Under the pieces are notes generated by a model. It was not told the DNA's origin. It made no database searches and was given only the letters and a program-made list of their open reading frames with translations. Shown here piece after piece: positions 46,155-55,625 of a DNA stretch of 64,000 bases (within the stretch, counting starts at the first letter, position 1; every line of letters begins with the position of its first letter). Position numbers and translations under genes: made by a program. This DNA is from Bartonella bovis 91-4 (GTDB taxonomy: Bacteria > Pseudomonadota > Alphaproteobacteria > Rhizobiales > Rhizobiaceae). Location: the NCBI RefSeq assembly GCF_000384965.1, contig NZ_CM001844.1, positions 281,285 to 345,284 on the forward strand, given 5' to 3'.

Positions 46155-48743
46155 ATGCAAAAATTGTATTTAAGCTTAAAAAACAGTAGATTAAATTATG
46201 GTCATTTTCTTTATAGGTCACTTTGGGTCAAAATAGCTTCATTAGGAACTACAGTGTTAACGCTTCTGTTGAGTGTTTCTCCAGTTTTTGCTATTAAGAA
46301 TGATCAGGGTATTGAGCGGGGCTCAAGTGTACACGCAAATCAACAAGATATTTGGGGTGCTTGGCAGCTTTCTGTTAATAGTGGAGGTGCTACAAAGGTT
46401 ACATCAAAAAACACAATTGATTTAATTGGAAGTAAAAATATTAAGATTGCTAGAAGTGGTGATAAGATAACATTTGATTTGAATAAGGAACTTCAAGTGT
46501 CGAGTCTTTTGGTAGGAAATGCTCTTTTAAAAGAGAGTAGCTTACTTATTGTGGGGGGGCCAAAAATTACTAGTTCTGGAATTGATGCTTTCAATAAAAA
46601 AATTACAGACGTGGCTGATGGAGTTCTCTCTAGCAGATCGAAAGATGCAGTTAATGCCGGTCAGGTTTATACTCTAAATAGCGATATTGCGAAGTATTTA
46701 GGTGGTGGAGCAAGCATACTTGCGGGTATAGAACCAACATATACAATTCAAGAACAACGCTATAATAATGTTGGCAGTACCTTTGATGGTGTTAATAATG
46801 CGTTGTCGAAGCTTTCTAGTAAAATTGATGATGTTGCAAACGCATTAAGTGATGGCCTTGTCCAACAAAATTTCCCATCTCAGCTGATCACCATTGGTGG
46901 CCAAGTAGAAGGTAATAAGATTAGTATTACTAACAAAAAAGGAGTATCTCGGGTTCTTTCTGGTGTGAAGGATGGAGAGCTGTCAGACAAATCAACAGAT
47001 GCAGTTACTGGCAAGCAACTTTACTCGGTAAGCAACAAATTTGCAGCTTATTTAGGGAGTGGTGCAAAAGTTCGTGATAGCATTCTTCTAGGACCACAAT
47101 ATACTTTATCTCGTGTTTCTACAAATGGTGAGGTGAGGCCGGATTATTTTAGTGATGTTGGTAGTGCTTTTACGGAACTTGATTTGAATATCAGGAATGT
47201 AAATAGTCGTTTAACGCATGTATCTACTCACTTTACTACAGAAATCGGTAAGATTTCTACAAATTTGCAATATAATACTTTGGTATGGAGAAAATCTGAG
47301 CAGGCATTTGTTGCACTTCATACAGAAGGAAGGGAAAGAAAAAATAGCAAGCTTACATTTCTTGAAGATGGAGATATTGCTCATGACTCTACTGATGCTA
47401 TTACAGGGAAGCAGCTTTATGAGATGAGCACCACGATTGCGCGGTATTTAGGTAGTGACGCGGATGTATTGGAAGGTAAGGCACCGATGTATATAATTCA
47501 GGGTCGAGGCCATACTGGTGTTGAAGCAGCACTTAAAGGTATTAATAGTAAACTAACAGAGCTTTCTGAGAGGGTTGGAAATGTAAAGAGTACGGTTGGT
47601 AATAGCCTTGTAGCACAAGATTCAGGTTTGCATATTATCACCATTGGTAAGGATGTTGGGGGTGCTGAGATCAAGATTGCTAACAGTAGAGGAGAAGCAC
47701 GTAAACTTACCGGCTTGAAGGATGGAGCTGTTTCAGGTGCTTCTACAGAAGCAGTGACAGGTTCTCAATTTTATTCGATAAACACCACGATAGCGAAGTA
47801 TTTTGGTGGTGGCGCTGAGTATAATGGTCAATGGAAAGAGCCGATGTTTACAATTGCAAACTTTGGTGCGAAGGATAGGAGTAGAAAACAAACATATAAT
47901 AATGTAGCTGATGCTTTTAATGCTGTTAATAGTAGTATATCTGGCGTTAATGATCATATTCAACAAGTTGAAGTTCAGGTAAAATCTAATGGTTTAAATT
48001 GGGATGATAGCCAAAGAGCTTATGATGCTAATCATAATAGTCGGCCTGGTAAGATCACGAATGTAGCAAATGGTGCAGTGGCACAGGGTTCCACTGATGT
48101 GGTCACAGGTGATCAACTTTGGGCGACAAATGAGAAGGCTAATAAGCTTGAAAACAGGATTGATAATGTGGTTGATCAAGTCGATATTCTCAATGATAGG
48201 GTTGTCACCTATGATAAAGATGCAGACGGTAACAAAATGAATAGTATCACCTTAGCAGGTGGTAATGAAAGTGATCCTGTGCTCATTGATAATGTTGCAG
48301 ATGGTAAAATTGAAAAAAGTTCAAAACAAGCAGTTAATGGCGGTCAGTTACATGATTACACCGAAGAACAAATGAGGCTTGTTCTTGCAGACGCCAACAA
48401 GTATACAGATAAAAAAATAGAGGATGTATTTAATAGTGCTGTTGCACGAGCCAACACTTATACTGATATGAAATTTAATGCTTTAAATTATAGAGTTGAA
48501 AATGTGCAAAAGGAAGCAAGACAAGCCGCTGCTATCGGTTTGGCTGTAGCTAATTTAAATTATATTAATACGCCAGGAATGCTCAGTGTTGCATTTGGTA
48601 GCGGTGTATGGCGTGATCAATCAGCAATTGCTTTTGGAGCTGGTTATATGTCTGAAGATGGAAGGATGCGTTCTAATCTATCTGTCACCACTTCTGGAGG
48701 GCACTGGGGTGTAGGAGCAGGATTAAGCATAGCATTAAAATAA
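46155..48743 (+). CDS. Trimeric autotransporter adhesin without a head domain
   Basis: 862 residues. A long signal peptide of about 46 residues ends VSPVFA. No YadA-like head repeats follow; a Trp-ring/GIN-like segment (AWQLSVNSGG near residue 67, then SKNIKIARSGDKITFDL) comes at once. The stalk has six neck motifs of the form V-x-x-G...DAV(N/T)G.Q(L/F)Y, joined by AKYLGGGA and YNNVGS connector modules. The last 90 residues are the YadA-type membrane anchor (EARQAAAIGLAVANLNYI to the end). The protein would form a trimeric outer-membrane stalk. It is clearly related to the BadA/Vomp adhesins. Its stop overlaps the next start by one base. Confidence 0.85.
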   Translation: MQKLYLSLKNSRLNYGHFLYRSLWVKIASLGTTVLTLLLSVSPVFAIKNDQGIERGSSVHANQQDIWGAWQLSVNSGGATKVTSKNTIDLIGSKNIKIARSGDKITFDLNKELQVSSLLVGNALLKESSLLIVGGPKITSSGIDAFNKKITDVADGVLSSRSKDAVNAGQVYTLNSDIAKYLGGGASILAGIEPTYTIQEQRYNNVGSTFDGVNNALSKLSSKIDDVANALSDGLVQQNFPSQLITIGGQVEGNKISITNKKGVSRVLSGVKDGELSDKSTDAVTGKQLYSVSNKFAAYLGSGAKVRDSILLGPQYTLSRVSTNGEVRPDYFSDVGSAFTELDLNIRNVNSRLTHVSTHFTTEIGKISTNLQYNTLVWRKSEQAFVALHTEGRERKNSKLTFLEDGDIAHDSTDAITGKQLYEMSTTIARYLGSDADVLEGKAPMYIIQGRGHTGVEAALKGINSKLTELSERVGNVKSTVGNSLVAQDSGLHIITIGKDVGGAEIKIANSRGEARKLTGLKDGAVSGASTEAVTGSQFYSINTTIAKYFGGGAEYNGQWKEPMFTIANFGAKDRSRKQTYNNVADAFNAVNSSISGVNDHIQQVEVQVKSNGLNWDDSQRAYDANHNSRPGKITNVANGAVAQGSTDVVTGDQLWATNEKANKLENRIDNVVDQVDILNDRVVTYDKDADGNKMNSITLAGGNESDPVLIDNVADGKIEKSSKQAVNGGQLHDYTEEQMRLVLADANKYTDKKIEDVFNSAVARANTYTDMKFNALNYRVENVQKEARQAAAIGLAVANLNYINTPGMLSVAFGSGVWRDQSAIAFGAGYMSEDGRMRSNLSVTTSGGHWGVGAGLSIALK

Positions 48744-49318
48744 TGGTGATAAATCGAAAGAGTATTATTGCAGGTCTTTTGTTTGTTCTTGTCTTTTTAG
48801 GAAAGGCTGTAAGCTTTTCTGAGGAGCAAGACAGTGTTTATACGGTGCATCCACCGCAATTATCAGTGCCCGGTGGAAAGCCTGGTGAAACGCGTCGAAT
48901 TATTATGCAATTTGATTATTGGACATTAATTTGCGATGAAAACAAAACAATGAAGCAAGGGATCTGTAATGTAACTCAGACAATCCACGATGATAAAGAA
49001 GGTAACAAGGTTTTTAGCTGGTCTCTTGTTTCTACAAAAAATGGTCAGCCGGTTATGTTGTTACGAACATTGCCAAATGCTAACATAAATGTTCCTATTG
49101 AAGTATTTATGGAAGATGCTAAAAAACCGCTTCTTATTAATTACAAGCAGTGCAATCAAGAAATCTGTTTGGCGCAATATCCTGTAGGGCCTGTTTTAAT
49201 GAAACAAATAAGCAAAAACAGCAATGTGCGCATCTCTTATCAGCTTAAAGAGGGAAAAACACTTTCTTTTGTAGCGCCATTTAAAGGCCTGAATGAAGCA
49301 CTGTTTTCTTTGCAATAA
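48743..49318 (+). CDS. Invasion-associated locus B (IalB) family protein
   Basis: 191 residues with a signal peptide of about 25 residues. Family blocks are FDYWTLICDENKTMKQGICNV-like (near 54-75, with two Cys), VSWSL-like FSWSLV, and a second Cys pair in NYKQCNQEICLAQYPVGP near 131-148. IalB of B. bacilliformis is linked to entry into red cells; the family is periplasmic or outer-membrane associated. The ATG overlaps the stop of the upstream adhesin by one base, so translation is coupled, which hints at a shared role at the cell surface. It is probably a paralogue rather than the classical ialB. Confidence 0.8.
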   Translation: MVINRKSIIAGLLFVLVFLGKAVSFSEEQDSVYTVHPPQLSVPGGKPGETRRIIMQFDYWTLICDENKTMKQGICNVTQTIHDDKEGNKVFSWSLVSTKNGQPVMLLRTLPNANINVPIEVFMEDAKKPLLINYKQCNQEICLAQYPVGPVLMKQISKNSNVRISYQLKEGKTLSFVAPFKGLNEALFSLQ

Positions 49319-49407
49319 TAAAATTAAAAAGAGCATAATTTTATATGTTTTAGCTTTATTTGATTGAGTAAAGTAATTTTTTATTTTTTAAAGTATATAA
49401 TTTAAAC

Positions 49408-49435
49408 TTGAAGGTTACTTCTTTGTGAGTATAGT
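49408..49435 (+). promoter_or_regulatory. Promoter of tRNA-Ser(GGA)
   Basis: TTGAAG (49408-49413), a 16-base spacer and TATAGT (49430-49435) lie ten bases before the tRNA. Confidence 0.5.
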
Positions 49436-49445
49436 GCGAACCTCT

Positions 49446-49535
49446 GGAGAGGTGGCCGAGTGGTTGAAGGCGCACGCCTGGAACGCGTGTATATGGGAAA
49501 CCATATCGAGGGTTCGAATCCCTCTCTCTCCGCCA
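49446..49535 (+). tRNA. tRNA-Ser (GGA), CCA encoded
   Basis: 90 bases with CCA and a long variable arm. The anticodon loop CTGGAAC gives GGA. Phage remnants lie directly downstream, which suggests past integration here. Confidence 0.95.
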
Positions 49536-49977
49536 AAATTCAATAAAATCAAATAGATCTATATAGAGTTAGGGGGAAGGTCTATTGATTTTATTATCTT
49601 ATTTTTTGGTTATCCTGTACTTTTTTGAAGTTTTTTAATTGCTTGTATAGAAAGTCGGTTTCTATCGATTGTTTTTATAAAGAGATATACTACCGTTCAT
49701 CCATCAAAACATTTATGAAATTGTAACCTCTGTGTTAGTCACTCTTATTTTTACTAATTTTCTCAATCTATGACTGATTTTTTAATTTTTGCATTACATG
49801 TTTTTCTAAACAAATTGTTAAAGGATTTCTTTAGTTAGTTTTTTTGCCTTCTTTCCTGCAGATCAATGTCCTCATTTTAATGGGATCTGTTTCAACTCTT
49901 TTGCTATAATTTAGATAAAATGAAAAAAGAATATCTATTTAAAATTTATTTTTTTATTTTTAAATAAATTATATTGC
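49536..49977. other. Gene-free region after tRNA-Ser(GGA)
   Basis: About 440 AT-rich bases with no coding frame. No promoter or start is evident for the tail-sheath fragment that follows. Confidence 0.45.
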
Positions 49978-50661
49978 TTGTTACTTTTTTCTGGCCAAAA
50001 TGCAGATGGTGCTTATGAAGGTGTCCATGCTTTCATAGGAGCACAATCCATTGTTGGGCAAACACCACGCATTTTGATTGCTCCTGGTTTTACCCACAAA
50101 CGTGATACTGGTGTGGAGCTTATAGATGTTACACACGTAGGCAGTGGTTACACCAAGGCTACTGTTAAAATAGAAGGCAATGCCAAGGCAACAGCCAGTG
50201 TTAGTAACGGAGAAGTGCGAAACATTACGGTTGATGAGAGTGGAAGTGGTTATGAAAAAGCACCCCGTATAACCATTGAAGGTGACGGAAAAGGTGCCAC
50301 AGCTACAGCCACAATCAAACAAATGTCTAATCCCGTAGCAGCAGAACTGATTGGTATTGCTGAGCGTTTGCGCGCTATTGTGGTGGTTGATGGACCAAAT
50401 ACAACAGATGAAGAAGCTATTGAGGCAGCAAAAGATTTTGGTTCCAAACGTGTTGTCATGGTTGATCCATTTGCGAGCGTTTTGCGTAAAGGAAAGATTT
50501 CACAAGAACCAGCAAGTTCACTAGCTACCGATGTGATTGCTAAAATAGATTTTACTCACAACCTCTGGTATTCCCCTTCACACACACACAAAAACACCCC
50601 ATTCATTTTATCTCAAAAATCCCCCCTAAAAAATTACATCTTCTCAGGTCGAAAAAAATAA
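49978..50661 (+). pseudogene. Phage contractile-tail sheath protein, internal fragment
   Basis: An open frame of 227 codons contains the middle of a tail-sheath protein: GAYEGVHAFIGAQSIVGQTP, RILIAPGFTH, AELIGIAERLRAIVVVDGPN, DFGSKRVVMVDPFASV and EPASSLATDVIAKIDF. Intact sheath proteins are about twice as long; the N-terminus and C-terminus are missing, and after LWYSPSH the reading is not sheath-like. Between IAPGFTH and AELIG lies an inserted segment of about 68 residues with two GSGY repeats. No start or ribosome site is convincing. It is a remnant of a P2/Mu-like prophage, now bordering the adhesin repeats. Confidence 0.8.
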
Positions 50662-50719
50662 AACAACCCTTCTTTAAATTTTTTACTCGTTACACATATA
50701 CCCATTAACATACAAACAC

Positions 50720-50746
50720 GTTGCTTTCTAAAAACTTAGAAGCAAC
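50720..50746 (+). promoter_or_regulatory. Conserved hairpin in adhesin leader, copy A
   Basis: An 11-base-pair stem with one bulged T (GTTGC-T-TTCTAA with TTAGAAGCAAC). The copy at 55024-55050 keeps the same stem and the bulge, with a C there. It lies about 520 bases before the start codon, so an operator or an upstream terminator is likelier than a translation control. Confidence 0.5.
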
Positions 50747-51053
50747 ACCTAAACACATAACCGCCATTTAGCTTAATTACTTAAAAATAAGGAAAATACA
50801 AAAAAACACCATAACCTTTACTTCTAAATAACACCTTTTGAAGACAAAACAATCTCTTTAGACACTTCAAAAACACACTAAAAAGATTGAAAGTCCTCCT
50901 TAACGTTTATTTAGAAACTCAAATATCACAAAGAACACCACCACTTTCTTTGTATATTAAAAACCTTTTGAGTCTTTTTAAGCTAATGACAACCAAATAT
51001 ACCTTTTAACGTTCAAATAAGTTGTTTAACATTTTTATTCTGAAAAACTTGTT

Positions 51054-51119
51054 ATGAGAACCACGTATTTTTTAAAAATAAAACCTTTAAGGACTATTCT
51101 TCTTTCCGATTACTGTTGA
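51054..51119 (+). other. Upstream short ORF in adhesin leader, copy A
   Basis: A 21-codon frame starting MRTTYFLKIKPL, about 210 bases before the adhesin ATG. In copy B the equivalent frame has only seven codons. No ribosome site here. It may be a relic of an older adhesin start, since the context GTTATGA matches the real start. Confidence 0.3.
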
Positions 51120-51265
51120 CATAAAAACTCATTTAAAAACTGAAAAACTTCACTTGTTTAACATTGCAACACAAAAAATAACCGTTGCGTCAATTAGCGC
51201 CCAATTATGTCTTTTTGATGTCCAAATATATTTTTTGATGTTTTTTTATTTTTGAAAGATTTGTT

Positions 51266-54200
51266 ATGAAAAAAGTACATATCACTCCAAAGAACAAAAG
51301 CTTCAATGGTCAAAAACCTCTCTGTGAGGTGCCTTTGGTTAGAGCTGTTTCATTAGGGGCGGTAATGGCTGCACTTTTGTCGGGCGTTTCTCCAGTTTTT
51401 GCTTCTCATCTTTCTTCAGCAGGGTCGAAAGTTCAAAGTGTAAGTGCAGGTGCGGTTTCTGCCAGCGTTGCTCATGGGCGTGTTAAGGTAGTTAATGGTG
51501 ATCGTTCTTGTGGGGTAGATCAGGTTGTTAGCCGTAGTTTATTACGGTCGGATAAGAAAGTATCTGCAAAAGAACAGTATAAGAAATTGATTAAAAATCA
51601 ACAGTTTATGAATTGTAATCCTAATGATTCTGTGAGTAGGCCAGTTACTTGGGTTGCTAATACAGATGTTATGTTCAGTGCTGTTGCTACTGATGTGAAT
51701 ATGAAGCAGGGCACTACAACGCCTGAGAGCATACAGGGTTATTTTAATAGTTTTACTTCTAGAGGTATTGGCACTGAACTTGGTTCAAATGCGTACGCAC
51801 AAACTGGAGAAGATACTGCAATAGGTAGGGAAGCGCGAGCGGAAGGAGGTGGTGCTACGGTTCTAGGTCTAGCTAGTAAGGCTTTCCAAGCAAATTCTAT
51901 AGCAGTAGGTTCTTTTTCAGAAGCTAATGGTAACAAGTCGATAGCCATAGGTGCTTTTGCTACGGCTAAATTAGGTACGGCTGTTGGTTATAATGCGCGA
52001 TCGTTTGTGGAAGGCGGTATTGCTTTGGGTGATAATTCTAAAGCTAGTGTTAACAAGGAAATTGCTGGTTATGATCCTAGAAGTGGTATTTCTTCAGAAG
52101 AAACTTCATTTATATGGAAAAGTACTTACGCAGCAGTCAGTGTGGGTGATGTGAGTGGTGGGAAAACACGACAGATTGTAGGAGTGGCCGCTGGTTATGA
52201 CGATACTGATGCAGTGAACGTTGCACAGCTGAAAGCGTTAAAAACATGGGTAGAAGAAGAAGGTGGTACTTGGCAGCTTTCTGTTAACGGTCAAAATACT
52301 ACAAAAATTAATAAAAACAGCAACCTCGATTTAGTCGCTGGAAGTAACAATATTAAAATTGTTAAAAATGATGATAAGATAATATTTGATTTGGCTGAAA
52401 CTCTTGTGCTGAAGAGTTTCTGGACAGAAAAAGTTCGTTTAAAAGGCGATGGTTTATTTATTGTAAATGGTCCGGCAGTAACTGTTGCTGGAATCAATGC
52501 TGCCGGTAGACATATTATAGATGTGGCAGATGGAGATCTCTTGAGCGAATCGAAAGAAGCAATAAATGGTGGTCAGGTTTATACATTAAATAGTAATATC
52601 GCGAAGTATTTAGGTGGTGAAGCAAACGTACTGGAAAGCACGGCACCAACTTATACAATTCAAAGTCAAGACCATGATAATGTCGGAGATGCATTTACAG
52701 GTGTTGATACTACATTGACCCAACTTTCTGATAAGGTTGAAGATCTAGAAAATAACATTCTTGTAGAGAAAAATTTAGGAACAAAGCAGATCACTATTGG
52801 CGCTAAAACCGATGGTACTGAGATTAAAATTACTAACAGTGAAGGAGAATCTCGGGTTCTTTCTGGCGTGAAGGATGGAACTGTTTCGGCAGAATCAACA
52901 GAAGCAGTGACAGGTAAGCAACTTCATGGAGTTAATGAGACTATTAAGGGATTGACGGGTACAGTATCTGGTGTTGAGGAGAATGTGACCACCTTGGATA
53001 CGAATATTAATAAGTATTTAGGAGGTGGGGCTAATGTACTTGCGGATACACAGCCGACCTATCAAGTAAACAAAGAAGAGTATCATGATGTTGGCAGTGC
53101 ATTTGCAGGTGTTGATGAAACATTGACACGACTTTCTGATGAAATTGATGATGTAGCAAATGTGATAAATGATGGCCTTGTCCAGCAAGATTTCCTATCT
53201 AAGCAAATCACCATTGGTAACAAAGTAGAGGGTAATGAGATCTCCATTGCAAACAATAGTAAAGCTTCACGTAAGCTTACCGGTTTGGCTGAAGGAAATG
53301 TTTCTGAGCACTCGACAGAAGCAGTTAATGGTGCGCAACTTTATGAGGTGGAGGAGAATATTATCACTTTACATGGCACAGTATTAGAAATTAAAGAGAA
53401 TATGACAGCTCTTGATACAAATATATCTCAGTATTTAGGAGGTGAAGCAAACATATTGGAAAATAAGGCACCGACTTATAGTGTTCAGAATCAGAAGCAT
53501 AATGATGTAGGCAGTGCCTTTGCAGGTGTTGATAATACGCTGACAGATCTTTATGAGAAGCTTGATCAAGTTGAAAGCGGAGGTAATAATGGTCTTGTCG
53601 TGCAAGATGGTGGTTCAAAGGTCATCACGATAGGTGCTAAAGCTGAGGGTGATAAGATCTCTATTGCAAACAAAAATGAAGAGGTTCGGATACTTTCTGG
53701 TGTGAAAGCAGGAACAATTACTAAAGATTCGATAGAAGCAATAAATGGTGCCCAGCTTTATGAGACGAATACCACGATAGCGAAGTATTTTGGTGGTGGT
53801 GCTGAGTATAATGGTGAATGGAAAGAGCCAACGTTTACGATTACAAATTTTGGTATGAATGGCAAAAGTGGAGAACAACAATATCACAATATAGCTGATG
53901 CTTTTGGTGCTGTTAATAACAGTATGTCAGGTCTTAATGACCGTATTGAGCAAATTGAACAACAGGGGGGGTCTCCAGCGAATTCTGATAGTTTAAATTG
54001 GAATAGTGATAAAAATGCTTATGATGCTAGCCATAATGGTCAGCCTGGTAAGATCACGAATGTAGCAAATGGTGCAGTGGCACAGGGTTCTACTGATGTG
54101 GTTACGGGTGATCAACTTTGGGCGACGAATGATAAAATTGACAATCTTGAAGGAAAAGTTGATAGTATAATAACTAACGGAGGTGGCGCTCTTATTGATG

Positions 54201-54745
54201 GGGCTGTTACCTATGATAAAGATGCAGACGGTAACAAAATGAATAGTATCACCTTAGCAGGTGGTAAAGAAGGTGAGCCTGTGCTCATCGACAATGTTGC
54301 AGATGGTAAAATCGAAGAAGGTTCAAAACAAGTAGTCAATGGCGGTCAGTTACATGATTACGTCCAAGAACAAGCGAACCTTACTCTTGCAGATGCCAAC
54401 AAATATACAGATGAAAAGATAGACAATATAGTTGGTGATGCTGTTGCACAAGCTAACGCCTATACCGATACGAAATTTGATGCCTTAAATTATAAGATTG
54501 AAAGCGTTCAAAAGGAAGCAAGACAAGCCGCTGCTATTGGTTTAGCTGTAGCTAACTTACGTTACAATGATACACCTGGTAAGCTCAGCGTTGCATTTGG
54601 TAGCGGTATATGGCGCAGCCAATCTGCGCCTGCCTTTGGTGCTGGTTATACATCTGAAGATGGAAACACACGCTCTAACATTTCTCTCACAACTTCTGGA
54701 GGACACTTGGGCGTAGGAGCAGGAATAAGCTTCACATTAAATTAA
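51266..54745 (+). CDS. Trimeric autotransporter adhesin with YadA-like head (Vomp/BadA type)
   Basis: 1159 residues. An extended signal peptide ends VSPVFA at residue 46. A YadA-like head with hexad repeats (AIGREARAEGGGATVLG, SIAVGSFSEANGNKSIAIGA) spans about 185-265. A HANS-type connector VGVAAGYDDTDAVNVAQL is near 305, and a Trp-ring/GIN module (GGTWQLSVNGQNTTKI) near 333. Seven neck motifs then alternate with short coiled coils and AKYLGGEA/YHDVGSAF modules. The last 90 residues are the YadA-type beta-barrel anchor (EARQAAAIGLAVANLRY). The protein should form a surface trimer binding host matrix or cells, like Vomp proteins. It follows a 0.6-kb leader shared with the next gene. Confidence 0.9.
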   Translation: MKKVHITPKNKSFNGQKPLCEVPLVRAVSLGAVMAALLSGVSPVFASHLSSAGSKVQSVSAGAVSASVAHGRVKVVNGDRSCGVDQVVSRSLLRSDKKVSAKEQYKKLIKNQQFMNCNPNDSVSRPVTWVANTDVMFSAVATDVNMKQGTTTPESIQGYFNSFTSRGIGTELGSNAYAQTGEDTAIGREARAEGGGATVLGLASKAFQANSIAVGSFSEANGNKSIAIGAFATAKLGTAVGYNARSFVEGGIALGDNSKASVNKEIAGYDPRSGISSEETSFIWKSTYAAVSVGDVSGGKTRQIVGVAAGYDDTDAVNVAQLKALKTWVEEEGGTWQLSVNGQNTTKINKNSNLDLVAGSNNIKIVKNDDKIIFDLAETLVLKSFWTEKVRLKGDGLFIVNGPAVTVAGINAAGRHIIDVADGDLLSESKEAINGGQVYTLNSNIAKYLGGEANVLESTAPTYTIQSQDHDNVGDAFTGVDTTLTQLSDKVEDLENNILVEKNLGTKQITIGAKTDGTEIKITNSEGESRVLSGVKDGTVSAESTEAVTGKQLHGVNETIKGLTGTVSGVEENVTTLDTNINKYLGGGANVLADTQPTYQVNKEEYHDVGSAFAGVDETLTRLSDEIDDVANVINDGLVQQDFLSKQITIGNKVEGNEISIANNSKASRKLTGLAEGNVSEHSTEAVNGAQLYEVEENIITLHGTVLEIKENMTALDTNISQYLGGEANILENKAPTYSVQNQKHNDVGSAFAGVDNTLTDLYEKLDQVESGGNNGLVVQDGGSKVITIGAKAEGDKISIANKNEEVRILSGVKAGTITKDSIEAINGAQLYETNTTIAKYFGGGAEYNGEWKEPTFTITNFGMNGKSGEQQYHNIADAFGAVNNSMSGLNDRIEQIEQQGGSPANSDSLNWNSDKNAYDASHNGQPGKITNVANGAVAQGSTDVVTGDQLWATNDKIDNLEGKVDSIITNGGGALIDGAVTYDKDADGNKMNSITLAGGKEGEPVLIDNVADGKIEEGSKQVVNGGQLHDYVQEQANLTLADANKYTDEKIDNIVGDAVAQANAYTDTKFDALNYKIESVQKEARQAAAIGLAVANLRYNDTPGKLSVAFGSGIWRSQSAPAFGAGYTSEDGNTRSNISLTTSGGHLGVGAGISFTLN

Positions 54746-54986
54746 CAGCTTGCATATTGAAAATTAACCACACATCAAAGAGATGATTTGGATAAAAGAC
54801 TTAAATAAAAAAGACATTTTTATGAAAGAAAAAACTTATCCACAGTTTTATTTGGTATGCAGTTACAAAAAATACATAAAAAATATTGCATCTTATTCCT
54901 CATATTCACGTAGAAATAAAACACATTCCAATCTTTACTAAGAATCCACTTTAGAAAAATGACACAAAAACGCTTTAACTTTTCTA
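54746..54986. other. Spacer between the second adhesin and the second leader copy
   Basis: About 240 AT-rich bases after the adhesin stop. No clear terminator hairpin was found. Confidence 0.4.
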
Positions 54987-55023
54987 TTTACTAGTCCACA
55001 TATACCCATTAACATACAAACAC

Positions 55024-55050
55024 GTTGCCTTCTAAAAACTTAGAAGCAAC
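55024..55050 (+). promoter_or_regulatory. Conserved hairpin in adhesin leader, copy B
   Basis: Same stem as at 50720-50746 (GTTGC-C-TTCTAA with TTAGAAGCAAC); the only change is the bulged base. Confidence 0.5.
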
Positions 55051-55360
55051 ACTTAAACACATAACCATCATTTAGCTTAATTACTTAAAAATAAGGAAGA
55101 TACAAAAACACCATAACCTTCACTTCTAAATAACACCTTCCAAAGACAAAACAATCTCTTTAGACACTTCAAAAATACACTAAAAAGATTGAAAGCCCTC
55201 CCTAACGTTTATTTAGAAACCCAAATATCACAAAGAACAATACCACCACTTTCTTTGTATATTAAAAACCTTTTGAGTCTTTTTAAGCTAATGACAACCA
55301 AATATACCTTTTTGACATTCAAATAAGTTGTTTAACATTTTTATTTTAAGAGGATTTGTT

Positions 55361-55384
55361 ATGAAAACTACCTACTCTTTGTAG
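55361..55384 (+). other. Upstream short ORF in adhesin leader, copy B
   Basis: Seven codons (MKTTYSL, stop) with a good AGAGG ribosome site. The bases GATTTGTTATGAAAA are identical to those at the real adhesin start at 55626, which suggests a relic of a duplicated start. Confidence 0.35.
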
Positions 55385-55625
55385 AGATAAAACCTTTAAG
55401 GACTATTCTCCTTTCCGATTACTGTTGACATGAAAGCTCATTTGAAAGCTGAAAAACTGTATTCTTTTGTTTTTTAGCATCCAAAATTGGCTCTGCTTTA
55501 TGGTTTATTTTTATGTTTATTGTCGCAATACAAAAACAACCATTTCATCAAATAGCGCCTAATTGTGACTTTTAAATGGCTCAAGTGCATTTTTTTGATG
55601 TTTTTTTATTTTTGAAAGATTTGTT

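Larger units (their letters stand above)
50682..51602 (+). repeat. Duplicated adhesin leader and signal region, copy A
   Basis: About 585 non-coding bases plus the first 112 codons of the second adhesin gene are repeated at 54987-55962. Similarity stops abruptly at codon 112 (after YKKLIKNQ). Copies are nearly identical, apart from about 55 extra bases in copy B just before the gene. Confidence 0.85.

Noticed and set aside
45942-46160. 72-codon minus-strand ORF just before the first adhesin
   Set aside because: Low-complexity AT-rich sequence, no ribosome site, and it overlaps the adhesin start.
49981-50322. 113-codon antisense ORF in the tail-sheath relic
   Set aside because: It is Cys-rich and lies opposite a frame with clear sheath motifs.
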